Source: Treponema denticola | GTDB taxonomy: Bacteria; Spirochaetota; Spirochaetia; Treponematales; Breznakiellaceae | Length of the DNA stretch: 39,408 nt | NCBI GenBank assembly: GCA_020719845.1 | Contig: DYPP01000001.1 | Coordinates: 1-39,408, forward strand | Direction: 5' to 3' | Part shown: piece by piece, positions 23,704 through 32,280 of the stretch | How positions within the stretch are numbered: position 1 is the first letter of the stretch | Layout: every line of letters begins with the position of its first letter | Notes under the pieces: generated by a model | The model's database searches: none | What the model saw: only the letters and a program-made list of their open reading frames with translations | What the model was told of the DNA's origin: nothing | Position numbers and translations under genes: made by a program

Positions 23704-25791
23704 ATGTCGGATGCGCGCCGGGTATTGACCGATAATTTTCTGAACGACCGCAGCGACCTTTTCATCGCCCTGGGCGTCGTTTCCGTCGTCGCTATGCTCA
23801 TCATTCCGATTCCGACGGTGCTCCTGGACGCGCTGATGGCCATAAATCTTATATTGGCCCTGCTCATCCTGCTGATCGTGCTCTATACCCGCCGGGCGGT
23901 GGAATTCAGCGTGTTTCCCACGGTCCTGCTGATCAGCACCGTCTTCAGCCTGGCTTTGAACGTGTCCTCCACCCGGTTGATCCTTTCCCAGGGTACGGAG
24001 TTCGACGGCAAGATGATCAAGGCCTTTGCTTCCTTCGTCGTCGGTTCCGGCGGTGCCGAAGGCCTGGTCATCGGCTTCGTCATCTTCATCGTCATCATCG
24101 CCGTGCAGGCCCTGGTCATCACCAAGGGCGCCACCCGGGTCGCGGAAGTGGCGGCCCGCTTTGCCCTGGACGCCCTGCCGGGCAAACAGATGGCCATCGA
24201 GGCGGAATACAATTCCGGCGCCATTTCGGAAGAAGAATCCTTCAAACGCAAGAACGACCTGCAGCGGGAAGTGGATTTCTACGGCGCCATGGACGGCGCC
24301 AGCAAGTTCGTGTCCGGCAACGTCAAAGTCGGCATCTTCATCACCGTGATCAACGTCCTGGGGGGCATCATCATCGGCATGTCCCTGCACGGCGAGGACC
24401 TGGGCACCGCGCTGGCCACCTATACGTCCTTCTCCATCGGGGACGGCCTCTTGTCCCAATTTCCGGCCTTGCTGGTGTCCACGGCTACGGGCATCATCGT
24501 CACCCGTTCGGTCTCGGACGGCACCTTCGGTTCGGACGTCAGCACCCAGTTTTCCCGGGACGCGCGCATCTACTGGATCGGTTCTTTTGTGCTGGGCGGC
24601 TTCGCGCTGCTGCCGGGCTTTCCCTGGTACGTGCTCGTGCCCCTGTCCCTGCTGATGGGCGTCCTGGCCTACCGCCTGGGCAAGAATACCATGAGGGTCA
24701 ACGACAGCGAGAAGGCCAAGGCCGCCCAGACTAAAAAAGCCCAGGAGGAACCGGGCGAAATGTCCCCGGTGGTGCCCCTGGATCCGCTTTCCCTGGAACT
24801 GGGCTACGGGCTTATTCCCTTGGTGGACCGGGACAAGGGGGCGGAACTGCTGGAGCGGGTGCATCGCATCCGCCGCGAATCGGCGCTGGACCTGGGGCTG
24901 GTGATCCCGCGGATCAGGATCATCGACAACATGCGCCTGGAGCCCGCGGAATACTGTTTCAAGATCAAGGGCGTGGACGTCGGCCGGGGAAAAATCCGCA
25001 TGGGGTTTTTCATGTGCATCAACCCCGGGGGAGCCAAAGAGGACATTCCCGGGGAAAAAACCCGGGACCCCGCCTTCGGGCTGCCCGCCTTGTGGGTCAG
25101 CGAGGACAAGCGGGAAGCCGCGGAGCGGGCGGGCTACACCGTGGTGGACCCGCCTTCCATCATCGCTACCCATCTGACGGAGATCATCAAGCGCTACGCT
25201 TCCGAAATTCTGGGCCGCCAGGAGACGCAGTCCATTCTGGACACGCTCAAGAAGGAATACCCGGCGGTGGTGGAAGAATCCCAAAAGGCGCTCACCCTGG
25301 GAGAGATCCAGAAGGTGCTGCAGGCTTTGCTGCGGGAGCAGGTATCCATCCGCAATATGGTCGCCGTCCTGGAAGCCCTGGCCGACTACGCGCCGGTCAC
25401 CAAGGACGTCCAATACCTGACCGAAAAGGCGCGCCAGGCTTTGTCCCGGCAGATTTGCCTGCAGTACGCCGACGACGAACGCGTCCTGCGGGTGCTGACC
25501 ATCGACCAGGGCTTGGAGCAAAAGATCATCGACAGTCGGGTGGAGACCTCCGGCGGCGCCATGGCGGCGATGGAACCCACGCTGCAGCGGGCGTGGATCA
25601 AGGCCCTTTCCCGCTCGGTGGCATCCGTTCAGGAACAGGGCTGGTTGCCCGTCGTGCTCTGCTCCGAAGCCGGGCGCCCGCTGGTCAAATCGAGCACCGA
25701 ACGGGAATTGCCTGATCTGGTAGTCTTGTCGGTTCCGGAAATCGTGTCCGATATAACCGTTGAAGCGGTCGGTGAAATTCGAAGCGAATAG
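23704..25791 (+). CDS. flhA: Flagellar export gate protein FlhA
   Basis: FlhA is the large export gate subunit that docks chaperone-substrate complexes. The 695-residue protein has about eight membrane segments in its N-terminal half and a large soluble C-terminal domain (about 355-690). The FHIPEP-type signature is seen as STVFSLALNVSSTRLIL, and the cytoplasmic loop as ALDALPGKQMAIEAEYNSG. A GGGAGA ribosome site lies about ten bases before the ATG. It is followed by flhF eleven bases on. Confidence 0.98.
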   Translation: MSDARRVLTDNFLNDRSDLFIALGVVSVVAMLIIPIPTVLLDALMAINLILALLILLIVLYTRRAVEFSVFPTVLLISTVFSLALNVSSTRLILSQGTEFDGKMIKAFASFVVGSGGAEGLVIGFVIFIVIIAVQALVITKGATRVAEVAARFALDALPGKQMAIEAEYNSGAISEEESFKRKNDLQREVDFYGAMDGASKFVSGNVKVGIFITVINVLGGIIIGMSLHGEDLGTALATYTSFSIGDGLLSQFPALLVSTATGIIVTRSVSDGTFGSDVSTQFSRDARIYWIGSFVLGGFALLPGFPWYVLVPLSLLMGVLAYRLGKNTMRVNDSEKAKAAQTKKAQEEPGEMSPVVPLDPLSLELGYGLIPLVDRDKGAELLERVHRIRRESALDLGLVIPRIRIIDNMRLEPAEYCFKIKGVDVGRGKIRMGFFMCINPGGAKEDIPGEKTRDPAFGLPALWVSEDKREAAERAGYTVVDPPSIIATHLTEIIKRYASEILGRQETQSILDTLKKEYPAVVEESQKALTLGEIQKVLQALLREQVSIRNMVAVLEALADYAPVTKDVQYLTEKARQALSRQICLQYADDERVLRVLTIDQGLEQKIIDSRVETSGGAMAAMEPTLQRAWIKALSRSVASVQEQGWLPVVLCSEAGRPLVKSSTERELPDLVVLSVPEIVSDITVEAVGEIRSE

Positions 25792-25802
25792 AAGGGAACC
25801 CT

Positions 25803-27002
25803 ATGGAATATTTTACCGAACAAGCGTCGACGCATACCGAATGCCTGCAGAAGATCCGCGCCAAATATGGGGAAAACGCCAAAGTCCTGATGCAGAAAAC
25901 CGTCCGGCTCGGCGGAATTCTGGGCTTTTTTGCCCGGGACGGCGTGGAGATGACCGGCGTCATCAGCGCCGAAGGCCCCCGTTACGCCCGCAAGCCCACG
26001 GACCTGGAAGAAGAAAAGAAGAAAATACTGGCCGCCGCCAACAAGAGCGATCCCACCTTGCTTCTGGTGTTGAACGAGGTGCGCAACATCAAGGAGCGGA
26101 TGGACGCTTCGACCGCCAACGCGGGGGCAGCCGAAGAACACCCCAGCATCGTCCGCATCGCCGGACTGATGGCCCAGAACGATTTTTCCGCCGCCTTCAG
26201 CGCCACGGTGCGCAACCGGATCAAAAAGGAATTCTCCCTCGAAGCCCTGGCTGATTTCAACGCCCTCCAGGACAAGGTCGTGGAGTGGATCGGCGAGAGC
26301 ATCCGGATCTATCGGGAAGACGGTTTTCAGACCCGGCCGCGGGTGCTGGTGCTGATCGGTCCCACGGGAGTCGGCAAAACCACCACCATCGCCAAGCTGG
26401 CGGCCATCTACGGCTTGGGCGGGACCGCCGCGCGGCCCTTGTCGGTCCGCATGGTCACGATCGACAATTACCGCATCGCCGCCCGGCAGCAGATCGAGAC
26501 CTACGGCAACATCATGGGCATTCCGGTTTCCTGCGTCGAAACCTTCGATGACCTGCGCAAGACCATCGCCCTGTATTCCCAGGACGTGGACCTGATCCTG
26601 GTGGACACTATCGGCAAGAGTCCCCGGGATAATATAAAATTGGCGGAAATGAAACAGCTGCTGGCGGCCTGCGGGTCCGGCGCCGAAGTCCACCTGGCCA
26701 TGGCGGCCACCACCAAAGCCAGCGATATCCGCGAAATCCTGCAGCAATTTGAACCCTTCAACTACCGTTCGGTCATCGTCACCAAGCTGGACGAAACCAT
26801 CCGGGTCGGCAACGTGGTCAGCGCCCTGTCGGAAAAAGGCAAGAGCGTATCCTACGTCACCGACGGCCAGCGGGTTCCCCAGGACATCGAGCGCGCTTCG
26901 GTAGTCAAGTTCTTGATCAACCTGGAAGGGTTTCGCCTTGACCGTCGACGAATGGAAGAATTATTCCCCAAAGCGGATTCGGATCTAAAGCAGTGGAGAT
27001 AA
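25803..27002 (+). CDS. flhF: Flagellar placement GTPase FlhF (SRP type)
   Basis: FlhF is a signal-recognition-particle-type GTPase that places flagella at the cell pole; in spirochaetes it sets motor position at the cell ends. The 399-residue protein has a basic N-terminal B domain, a helical N domain (about 95-180) and the G domain with GPTGVGKTTTIAKLA (G1), VDTIGKSPRD (G3) and TKLDE (G4). Flanking FlhG supplies the activating peptide. Confidence 0.96.
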   Translation: MEYFTEQASTHTECLQKIRAKYGENAKVLMQKTVRLGGILGFFARDGVEMTGVISAEGPRYARKPTDLEEEKKKILAAANKSDPTLLLVLNEVRNIKERMDASTANAGAAEEHPSIVRIAGLMAQNDFSAAFSATVRNRIKKEFSLEALADFNALQDKVVEWIGESIRIYREDGFQTRPRVLVLIGPTGVGKTTTIAKLAAIYGLGGTAARPLSVRMVTIDNYRIAARQQIETYGNIMGIPVSCVETFDDLRKTIALYSQDVDLILVDTIGKSPRDNIKLAEMKQLLAACGSGAEVHLAMAATTKASDIREILQQFEPFNYRSVIVTKLDETIRVGNVVSALSEKGKSVSYVTDGQRVPQDIERASVVKFLINLEGFRLDRRRMEELFPKADSDLKQWR

Positions 27003-27004
27003 AT

Positions 27005-27892
27005 ATGGAAGACCAGGCGGAGCAGCTGCGCGCCATCGTGCGGGCCAAACAAGAGACGTCCAACGCGGCCTCCGGCGGCGGCGGAGAACGGAAAAAAACC
27101 AGAATCATCACCGTCGCCAGCGGCAAGGGCGGGGTCGGCAAAACCAACGTTTCGGTGAACATGGCCTTGGCCTACGCGCGCATCGGCAAAAGGGTCATCG
27201 TCATGGACGCCGACCTGGGTTTGGCCAACGTCAACGTGATGCTGAACATGATTCCCAAGTACAACCTCTACCACGTCATCCGCAAACAGAAAACCATGCG
27301 CGAAATCCTTTTGGATACGGAATACGGCATTCAGATCGTGGCCGGCGCCTCCGGCTTCTCCAAAATCGCCAACCTGGATGAAGGGGAGCGCCAGAATTTC
27401 ATCGACGAACTGGATACGCTCTCCAACGCGGACATCATCATCATCGATACCAGCGCCGGAGTTTCCAACAACGTGCTGGCCTTTGTCGCCGCGGCGGACG
27501 ACGCCATCATCGTCACCACGCCGGAACCGACGGCGATCACCGACGCCTACGGCATCATCAAAATCATCGCCACCGAAATCGACAATCTCAACATGGGCCT
27601 GAAGCTGGTGGTCAACCGGGTCAAGACCGTCGCGGAAGCCAAAAAGGTAGCCGACCGGATGATCAACATCGCCGGACAGTTTCTGAACCTGAAGGTGGAT
27701 TACCTGGGGTTCATCTACGACGATCCGGCGGTGCCCCAAGCGGTCCTTCGGCAACGGCCCTTCATGGTCATGGACGCCAAATCCAAGGCTTCCCAGTGCA
27801 TCCAGCATATCGTCGGCCGGATGGAAAAAAGCGAAATACGGGAAGGCGGCGGCTTCGGGAACATGATTAAAAGACTGTTCGGAAAAGAATAG
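27005..27892 (+). CDS. flhG: Flagellar number regulator ATPase FlhG (YlxH, MinD-like)
   Basis: FlhG is a ParA/MinD-type ATPase that limits flagellar number and activates FlhF. The 295-residue protein begins with EDQAEQLRAIV, which contains the DQAxxLR motif that stimulates FlhF GTPase activity. The deviant Walker A is SGKGGVGKTNVSVNMALA, followed by DADLGLANVNVML. I chose the ATG at 27005, with GGAG six bases upstream. A GTG at 26993 in frame overlaps flhF and would add four residues. Confidence 0.96.
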   Translation: MEDQAEQLRAIVRAKQETSNAASGGGGERKKTRIITVASGKGGVGKTNVSVNMALAYARIGKRVIVMDADLGLANVNVMLNMIPKYNLYHVIRKQKTMREILLDTEYGIQIVAGASGFSKIANLDEGERQNFIDELDTLSNADIIIIDTSAGVSNNVLAFVAAADDAIIVTTPEPTAITDAYGIIKIIATEIDNLNMGLKLVVNRVKTVAEAKKVADRMINIAGQFLNLKVDYLGFIYDDPAVPQAVLRQRPFMVMDAKSKASQCIQHIVGRMEKSEIREGGGFGNMIKRLFGKE

Positions 27893-27955
27893 CGCCTGAT
27901 CAGCGATTCCTTGACGCGGGGGACGGTTTCACCTAGTCTTACGGGAGGAGTGTGA

Positions 27956-28597
27956 ATGTTCAACCCAAAATTCAGCCTGATCAGCGCGGCCATCGCCTTC
28001 ATGCTTTCATTTCTGATCGGACTGTTGAACGGGGCGGCCTTGCTGGTCGTACTGTTGCGCGCCGTTTCCTTTTCCGTGGCATTTTTTGTGCTCGGTTTTG
28101 TGGCCTACTGGTTGCTGGCCCGTTATATTCCGGAATTGTTGTCCCCCGAAGCTCAGGATATCGATTCCCGCGGGGATGGCCCGGTTCAGGAAAACCCCGG
28201 GATCGGCGCCAACGTCGACGTCTCCGTCGGCGATGACGAAGACTATACCGACTCGGAGCGTCCCTCCCCGGAGGAGGGGGAAGAAAATACCGCAGCTATG
28301 GACCAGAACGATAAAGATGGGTATACTGGGGATGACTTGGTGTCCAGCGCGTCCGCCCCCTCTGCCGGTGCGGCCCCGGCGTTGCCGTCGGGGTTCCGGG
28401 ACGACGTCGACGTGCTTCCCGACTTGGAGGGGATGTCGGATTCCTTCGTCTCGCCCATCGCGGACGAGAACGCCGGCAGCGAGCCCGCGGGGACTCCCCG
28501 GAAGCAGCGTGGAGCCGGGGGCGATTCGGGATCCTTCGACAGCCGTGAGATGGCCGCCGCGATCCAGACGCTTTTGAAACGGGACCAGAAAGGATAA
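27956..28597 (+). CDS. Membrane protein of unknown function between flhG and fliA
   Basis: I do not recognise a named family for this 213-residue protein. Two closely spaced membrane segments (about 8-28 and 31-56) form an N-terminal hairpin, followed by a long acidic, Ser/Gly/Pro-rich and probably disordered tail (about 62-190). A short helix (DSREMAAAIQTLLKRD) ends the chain. A strong GGGAGGAG ribosome site precedes the ATG. Treponemes and Borrelia carry hypothetical genes at this place after flhG, so a link to flagella or chemotaxis is inferred from position only. Confidence 0.85.
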   Translation: MFNPKFSLISAAIAFMLSFLIGLLNGAALLVVLLRAVSFSVAFFVLGFVAYWLLARYIPELLSPEAQDIDSRGDGPVQENPGIGANVDVSVGDDEDYTDSERPSPEEGEENTAAMDQNDKDGYTGDDLVSSASAPSAGAAPALPSGFRDDVDVLPDLEGMSDSFVSPIADENAGSEPAGTPRKQRGAGGDSGSFDSREMAAAIQTLLKRDQKG

Positions 28598-28600
28598 AGT

Positions 28601-29389
28601 ATGGGGAATGTCCTCCTGGAGCACAAAACAGAGGAAGAACTGTGGGAATCGTACCGGCGTCACCATGACCCCCGGATACGCGAGAATTTCATCAAACAAT
28701 ACGCTCCGCTGGTAAAATACGTGGCCGGAAAAGTGGCCGTCGGCATGCCCCACAACGTGGAATTCGACGATCTGGTCGGCTTCGGCGTCTTCGGGCTGCT
28801 GGACGCGATCGACAAATTCGACCCCGACAAGAACGTAAAATTCAAGACCTACGCGGTCACCCGTATCCGGGGGGCCATTTTTGACGAACTGCGGTCCATC
28901 GACTGGGTTCCCCGCTCGGTGCGCCAGAAAACCCGGGAAGTGGAAGAAGCCATCGGATCCCTGGAAGCTCAGTTGGGTCGTACCGCTTCGGATCAGGAGA
29001 TCGCCCAGGCCCTCAACGTCAGCGAAGACGAATTCCTGAAAACGATGATGAAGATCTCAGGCACCTCGATTCTGTCCCTCAACGACGTCTGGTTTTCCGG
29101 GGACGAGAACGATAAGGTATCCATCGGCGAGAGCATCGAGTCGCCGGCCAGCATGAATCCCGACGTGATCGTCGAAAAGGACGAAATCCGCCGGGTTATC
29201 GTGGAAGCCATCCACGAGCTGCCGGAAAAAGAAAAAAAAGTGCTCGTCCTCTACTACTACGAAGATCTGACGCTCAAAGAGATCGGCCAGGTGCTGGAAG
29301 TCACCGAATCCCGGGTTTCCCAGCTGCATACCAAGGCGATCCTGCGGCTGCGCGCCAAATTGACCAACATCCGCAAGGGCATAGTCTAG
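28601..29389 (+). CDS. fliA: RNA polymerase sigma-28 factor FliA/WhiG
   Basis: FliA directs transcription of late flagellar and chemotaxis genes. The 262-residue protein has region 2 ([11 protein letters not shown], then [20 protein letters not shown]), the linking region 3 ([16 protein letters not shown]) and region 4 with the helix-turn-helix [26 protein letters not shown] lies seven bases before the ATG. Its gene sits in the flagellar block itself, three bases after the membrane protein gene. Confidence 0.96.
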   Translation: MGNVLLEHKTEEELWESYRRHHDPRIRENFIKQYAPLVKYVAGKVAVGMPHNVEFDDLVGFGVFGLLDAIDKFDPDKNVKFKTYAVTRIRGAIFDELRSIDWVPRSVRQKTREVEEAIGSLEAQLGRTASDQEIAQALNVSEDEFLKTMMKISGTSILSLNDVWFSGDENDKVSIGESIESPASMNPDVIVEKDEIRRVIVEAIHELPEKEKKVLVLYYYEDLTLKEIGQVLEVTESRVSQLHTKAILRLRAKLTNIRKGIV

Positions 29390-29398
29390 GAGCCCGGG

Positions 29399-31351
29399 AT
29401 GGTTGACTTTGTCCGCCTGCAGAGCTTGATGAAGGAACGCTTGGCCCAGGACCGGTCCATACATACCGTCGAAGCCACGGGTGCCACGCTGGAAGAAGCC
29501 GTTTCCGGCGCGTCTGCCCTGTTGGCGGTGCCGGTTAAGCGGGTGGAGTATGAAATCATGGAGCGCGGGTCGGCGGGCATGCTGGGAACCGGCCGCAAAG
29601 ACTGGAAAATCAAGGCTTACGAACGGACCCTGGTCGGCACGGAAGCCGCGGTTCCGGAATTCAGCACCGATGAGCTGTCCCTGCCCGCGGCGATCGTCGA
29701 AAACCGGGACGGGGCGGTATTTGTCCATCTGAGTCCGGAAGGCGCCTTTGCCAAAGTGGTTCCCCCGGTGGGGCAGGGCCGCAAAGCCTCCGAGCGGCAA
29801 GCGCTGGACCTGCTCAGATCCCGGGTGGTCAAGGAAATCGACGAGGGCCTGGTGGCCCGGATGGTCAGGGAAGCGGCGGGCGAGTACGTCCGGGTCGGTT
29901 CCTTCGAGCAGAACCCCGGCAACGACGCCATCGTCACCGTGGATATTGCTGACCAGGAAATGAAGGCCTACGTATACATTACCCCCCCCGGTCCGGGGGG
30001 CTGCGACCTCTCCGCGGAGACGATCCTCAGCTTCCTGCGCAACAACCGGGTGGTGCACGGCGTCAACGAAGAATTTGTACGTTCCCTGGCGGATAAACCC
30101 CAATACAAGGAAATGGTCCTGGTCGCGGAGGGCAGTCGTCCCGTCAACGGCCGGGACGCCTACGTGCAGTACAATTTCGAAATTGACCAAACCAAGGTTC
30201 GCCTCAAGGAAGGTTCCAACGGCAAGGTGGATTTCAAGGAACTGAACATCATCCAGAACGTGGTCCAGGGGCAACCTCTGGCGCGGAAAGCGAACGCCGA
30301 ACGGGGCGTGGTCGGCAAGACCGTCACCGGCAAGATCATCCCCGCCAAAAATGGCAAGGAGATGCCCCTGCCGCTGGGCAAGAACGTTCACGTCGCCGAT
30401 GACCAGCTGACCATCATCGCCGATATGAACGGCCAGGTGGTCATGACCGGCGGCAAGATCAACGTCGAGCCGGTGTACACCGTGCAGGGGGACGTCAACC
30501 TGCGCACCGGAAACATCATTTTTCTGGGGACGGTCCTCATTACCGGCAACGTGGAAGACGGTTTCTCCGTCAAGGCGGCGGGCAACATCGAGGTGCACGG
30601 CACGGTGGAAAAAGCCGAACTGGACGCGGAAGGCGACATCATCGTGCATCAGGGCATCACCGGAAAAAGCGCCGGCTTTGTGCGCGCCGGGCGGTCCATC
30701 TGGGCCCGGTTCATCGAGAACGCGATCGTCGAAGCCGGCAACATGGTGGTGGTCTCCGACGGGATCATCAATTCCCAGGTGGACGCGGAAAAACGGATCA
30801 TCTGTCAGGGCAAACGGGCGCATATCGTCGGCGGCCGCTTGCGGGCTTCCGAAGAAATCAACGCCAAGATCCTGGGCAGTCCGGTCAGCGGTACGGAAAC
30901 CATCTGTGAAGTCGGGTACGACCCCAAAAGCAAAGAAAAGCTGGATCTGCTGCTGCGGCAGAAAGAAGCGGCGGAAAAGGCGCTGGAAGAGATCGAACTC
31001 AACCTGCAGACGCTGATCAACATCAAAAAACAACGCAAGTCCCTGCCGGAAGACAAGGAAACGTACCTCAAGGAACTGGCGGAGCGTCGGCAGCAGAGTT
31101 TGGCGGACCTGGCCAAGCTCAATACCGATTTAACCGAAATTCAGACCTATTTGAGCACCCTGAAAAATCGCGGACGGGTTTCGGCTTCCGCCAAAGTGTA
31201 CGCCGGGGTCAAGATTATCCTGCGGGAAGCCAAGGAAGACGTCAAGAACGAATATCGGGCGGTGACCTTTGTCAACGAGAACAATCTGGTCAAGGTCACC
31301 AAGTACGAAGAGCCGGACGACGACGTAAAGCAGGGTCCCGATGGCTATTAA
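29399..31351 (+). CDS. Jag_N-FapA (DUF342) domain protein
   Basis: The 650-residue protein joins an N-terminal Jag_N-like domain (about 15-75: TVEATGATLEEAVSGA, RGSAGMLGTGRKDWKI) to a FapA/DUF342 domain. The FapA part shows the repeated beta-helix pattern (NIEVHGTVEKAELDAEGDI, VGGRLRASEEINAKILGSP) and a C-terminal coiled coil (about 515-590). DUF342 proteins occur beside motility genes in spirochaetes; FapA-type proteins have been linked to polymer formation and localisation, but the function here is unknown. It overlaps the next gene by 11 bases. Confidence 0.88.
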   Translation: MVDFVRLQSLMKERLAQDRSIHTVEATGATLEEAVSGASALLAVPVKRVEYEIMERGSAGMLGTGRKDWKIKAYERTLVGTEAAVPEFSTDELSLPAAIVENRDGAVFVHLSPEGAFAKVVPPVGQGRKASERQALDLLRSRVVKEIDEGLVARMVREAAGEYVRVGSFEQNPGNDAIVTVDIADQEMKAYVYITPPGPGGCDLSAETILSFLRNNRVVHGVNEEFVRSLADKPQYKEMVLVAEGSRPVNGRDAYVQYNFEIDQTKVRLKEGSNGKVDFKELNIIQNVVQGQPLARKANAERGVVGKTVTGKIIPAKNGKEMPLPLGKNVHVADDQLTIIADMNGQVVMTGGKINVEPVYTVQGDVNLRTGNIIFLGTVLITGNVEDGFSVKAAGNIEVHGTVEKAELDAEGDIIVHQGITGKSAGFVRAGRSIWARFIENAIVEAGNMVVVSDGIINSQVDAEKRIICQGKRAHIVGGRLRASEEINAKILGSPVSGTETICEVGYDPKSKEKLDLLLRQKEAAEKALEEIELNLQTLINIKKQRKSLPEDKETYLKELAERRQQSLADLAKLNTDLTEIQTYLSTLKNRGRVSASAKVYAGVKIILREAKEDVKNEYRAVTFVNENNLVKVTKYEEPDDDVKQGPDGY

Positions 31352-31676
31352 GCCGATTGACCTGCAAACCCTGTTTACCCAGATGGACAAGGTCGCCAAG
31401 ACGCAGATCGACCAGAAAGAGGGCGTCCAGATTCAGCAGGCCCTGCAGGGGGCCATGATCCAGAAACGGACGGAAGAAAAGATCCGGTCGGTGAATGAGG
31501 CACAGAATTCCGGCGAAGGTACGGAACCAATCAATGACCGCAATAAAAGAAAAAAGAATGCACGAACGACCGGGGACAACAAGCCGAACCCCGACAAAGA
31601 AGCCTCTGCCGGAGAAGATGCTACGGAGATTGTGCGCGACCCGGATTTGGGTCAGAACATAGACGTGAGCGGCTAA
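31341..31676 (+). CDS. Conserved small protein of unknown function (111 aa)
   Basis: The protein is soluble, charged and probably helical in residues 1-50 (TLFTQMDKVAKTQIDQKEG), then Asn/Lys/Asp-rich and disordered. No catalytic motif is visible. It starts inside the end of the FapA gene and is four bases before the next gene, so it is in the same operon. The Gln-rich helix before a polar tail is typical of small cytoplasmic partner proteins, but nothing more can be said. Confidence 0.78.
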   Translation: MAIKPIDLQTLFTQMDKVAKTQIDQKEGVQIQQALQGAMIQKRTEEKIRSVNEAQNSGEGTEPINDRNKRKKNARTTGDNKPNPDKEASAGEDATEIVRDPDLGQNIDVSG

Positions 31677-31680
31677 GGCT

Positions 31681-32280
31681 ATGGACGGTTCGTTTTTTAT
31701 TTCCCTGGCCGGGTTGGGGCTTTGGGCCGCCTCCTTTTTATATTTCAGGTGGTATCTGAAGCGCCGGACCGGCAGTGAGCGCATCCTGGCGGAATTTGGC
31801 GACGAGGTAGACAAACTGATCGCCGACATCGACGCCGCCACCGACCGGGACGTCGCTCTGGTGGAAGACCGGGTCAAAACGCTCCGCAGCCTGCTGGAGG
31901 ACGTGGACCGGCGCATAGCCGCCTTCGGCAAAGAGGTGGATCGACGCTCGCTGGAAGAGCGGGCCTACGCTGAGTTGGGGCGCCGGAAAGGCCAGTTGCC
32001 CCCCCCGGCAGATTCCGCTGCGCCCGCCATGGCCGCCGCGGCAGCACCCGCGGCAACGGCCACCGCGGCGCCCGCGGCCGCCCCCCGTTTTGTCCGGTCA
32101 CCGGTGGCCATCGAACCAAAGGCCCCGGCTTTTGCGGAACGGGTATCCGAGCTGGCCCGGGCCGGTTTTTCCGCCGACCTCATCGCCAAACGCCTGAACG
32201 CCACGGTCGCCGAAGTTGATCTGGCCATCGCCCTGGCCGGCAGGATGGACGAACGGAATGCCGATGGTAGTGGGAATTGA
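31681..32280 (+). CDS. Membrane-anchored coiled-coil protein with C-terminal HTH-like segment
   Basis: The 199-residue protein has an N-terminal membrane anchor (about 6-23), a charged coiled coil (about 35-100), an Ala/Pro linker (about 106-145) and a compact C-terminal segment (about 150-187: VSELARAGFSADLIAKRLNATVAEV) that reads like a helix-turn-helix. Spirochaetes often have such a protein at the end of this gene block. The HTH may bind DNA or a partner protein. It overlaps the Hsp70 gene by 17 to 23 bases depending on the start. Confidence 0.8.
   Translation: MDGSFFISLAGLGLWAASFLYFRWYLKRRTGSERILAEFGDEVDKLIADIDAATDRDVALVEDRVKTLRSLLEDVDRRIAAFGKEVDRRSLEERAYAELGRRKGQLPPPADSAAPAMAAAAAPAATATAAPAAAPRFVRSPVAIEPKAPAFAERVSELARAGFSADLIAKRLNATVAEVDLAIALAGRMDERNADGSGN

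Noticed and set aside
23605-25521. Minus-strand frame of 638 codons opposite flhA
   Set aside because: It is a shadow of flhA, of low complexity, rich in His, Gln, Gly and Asp, and without a ribosome site or domain.
29057-31033. Minus-strand frame of 658 codons opposite the FapA gene and fliA
   Set aside because: It crosses two real genes on the other strand and shows only composition bias.
32216-32257. Upstream ATG for the Hsp70 gene
   Set aside because: The first 14 residues are out-of-family and overlap the preceding gene. The Hsp70 homology begins at GIDLGTT, just after the ATG codons at 32258 and 32264.
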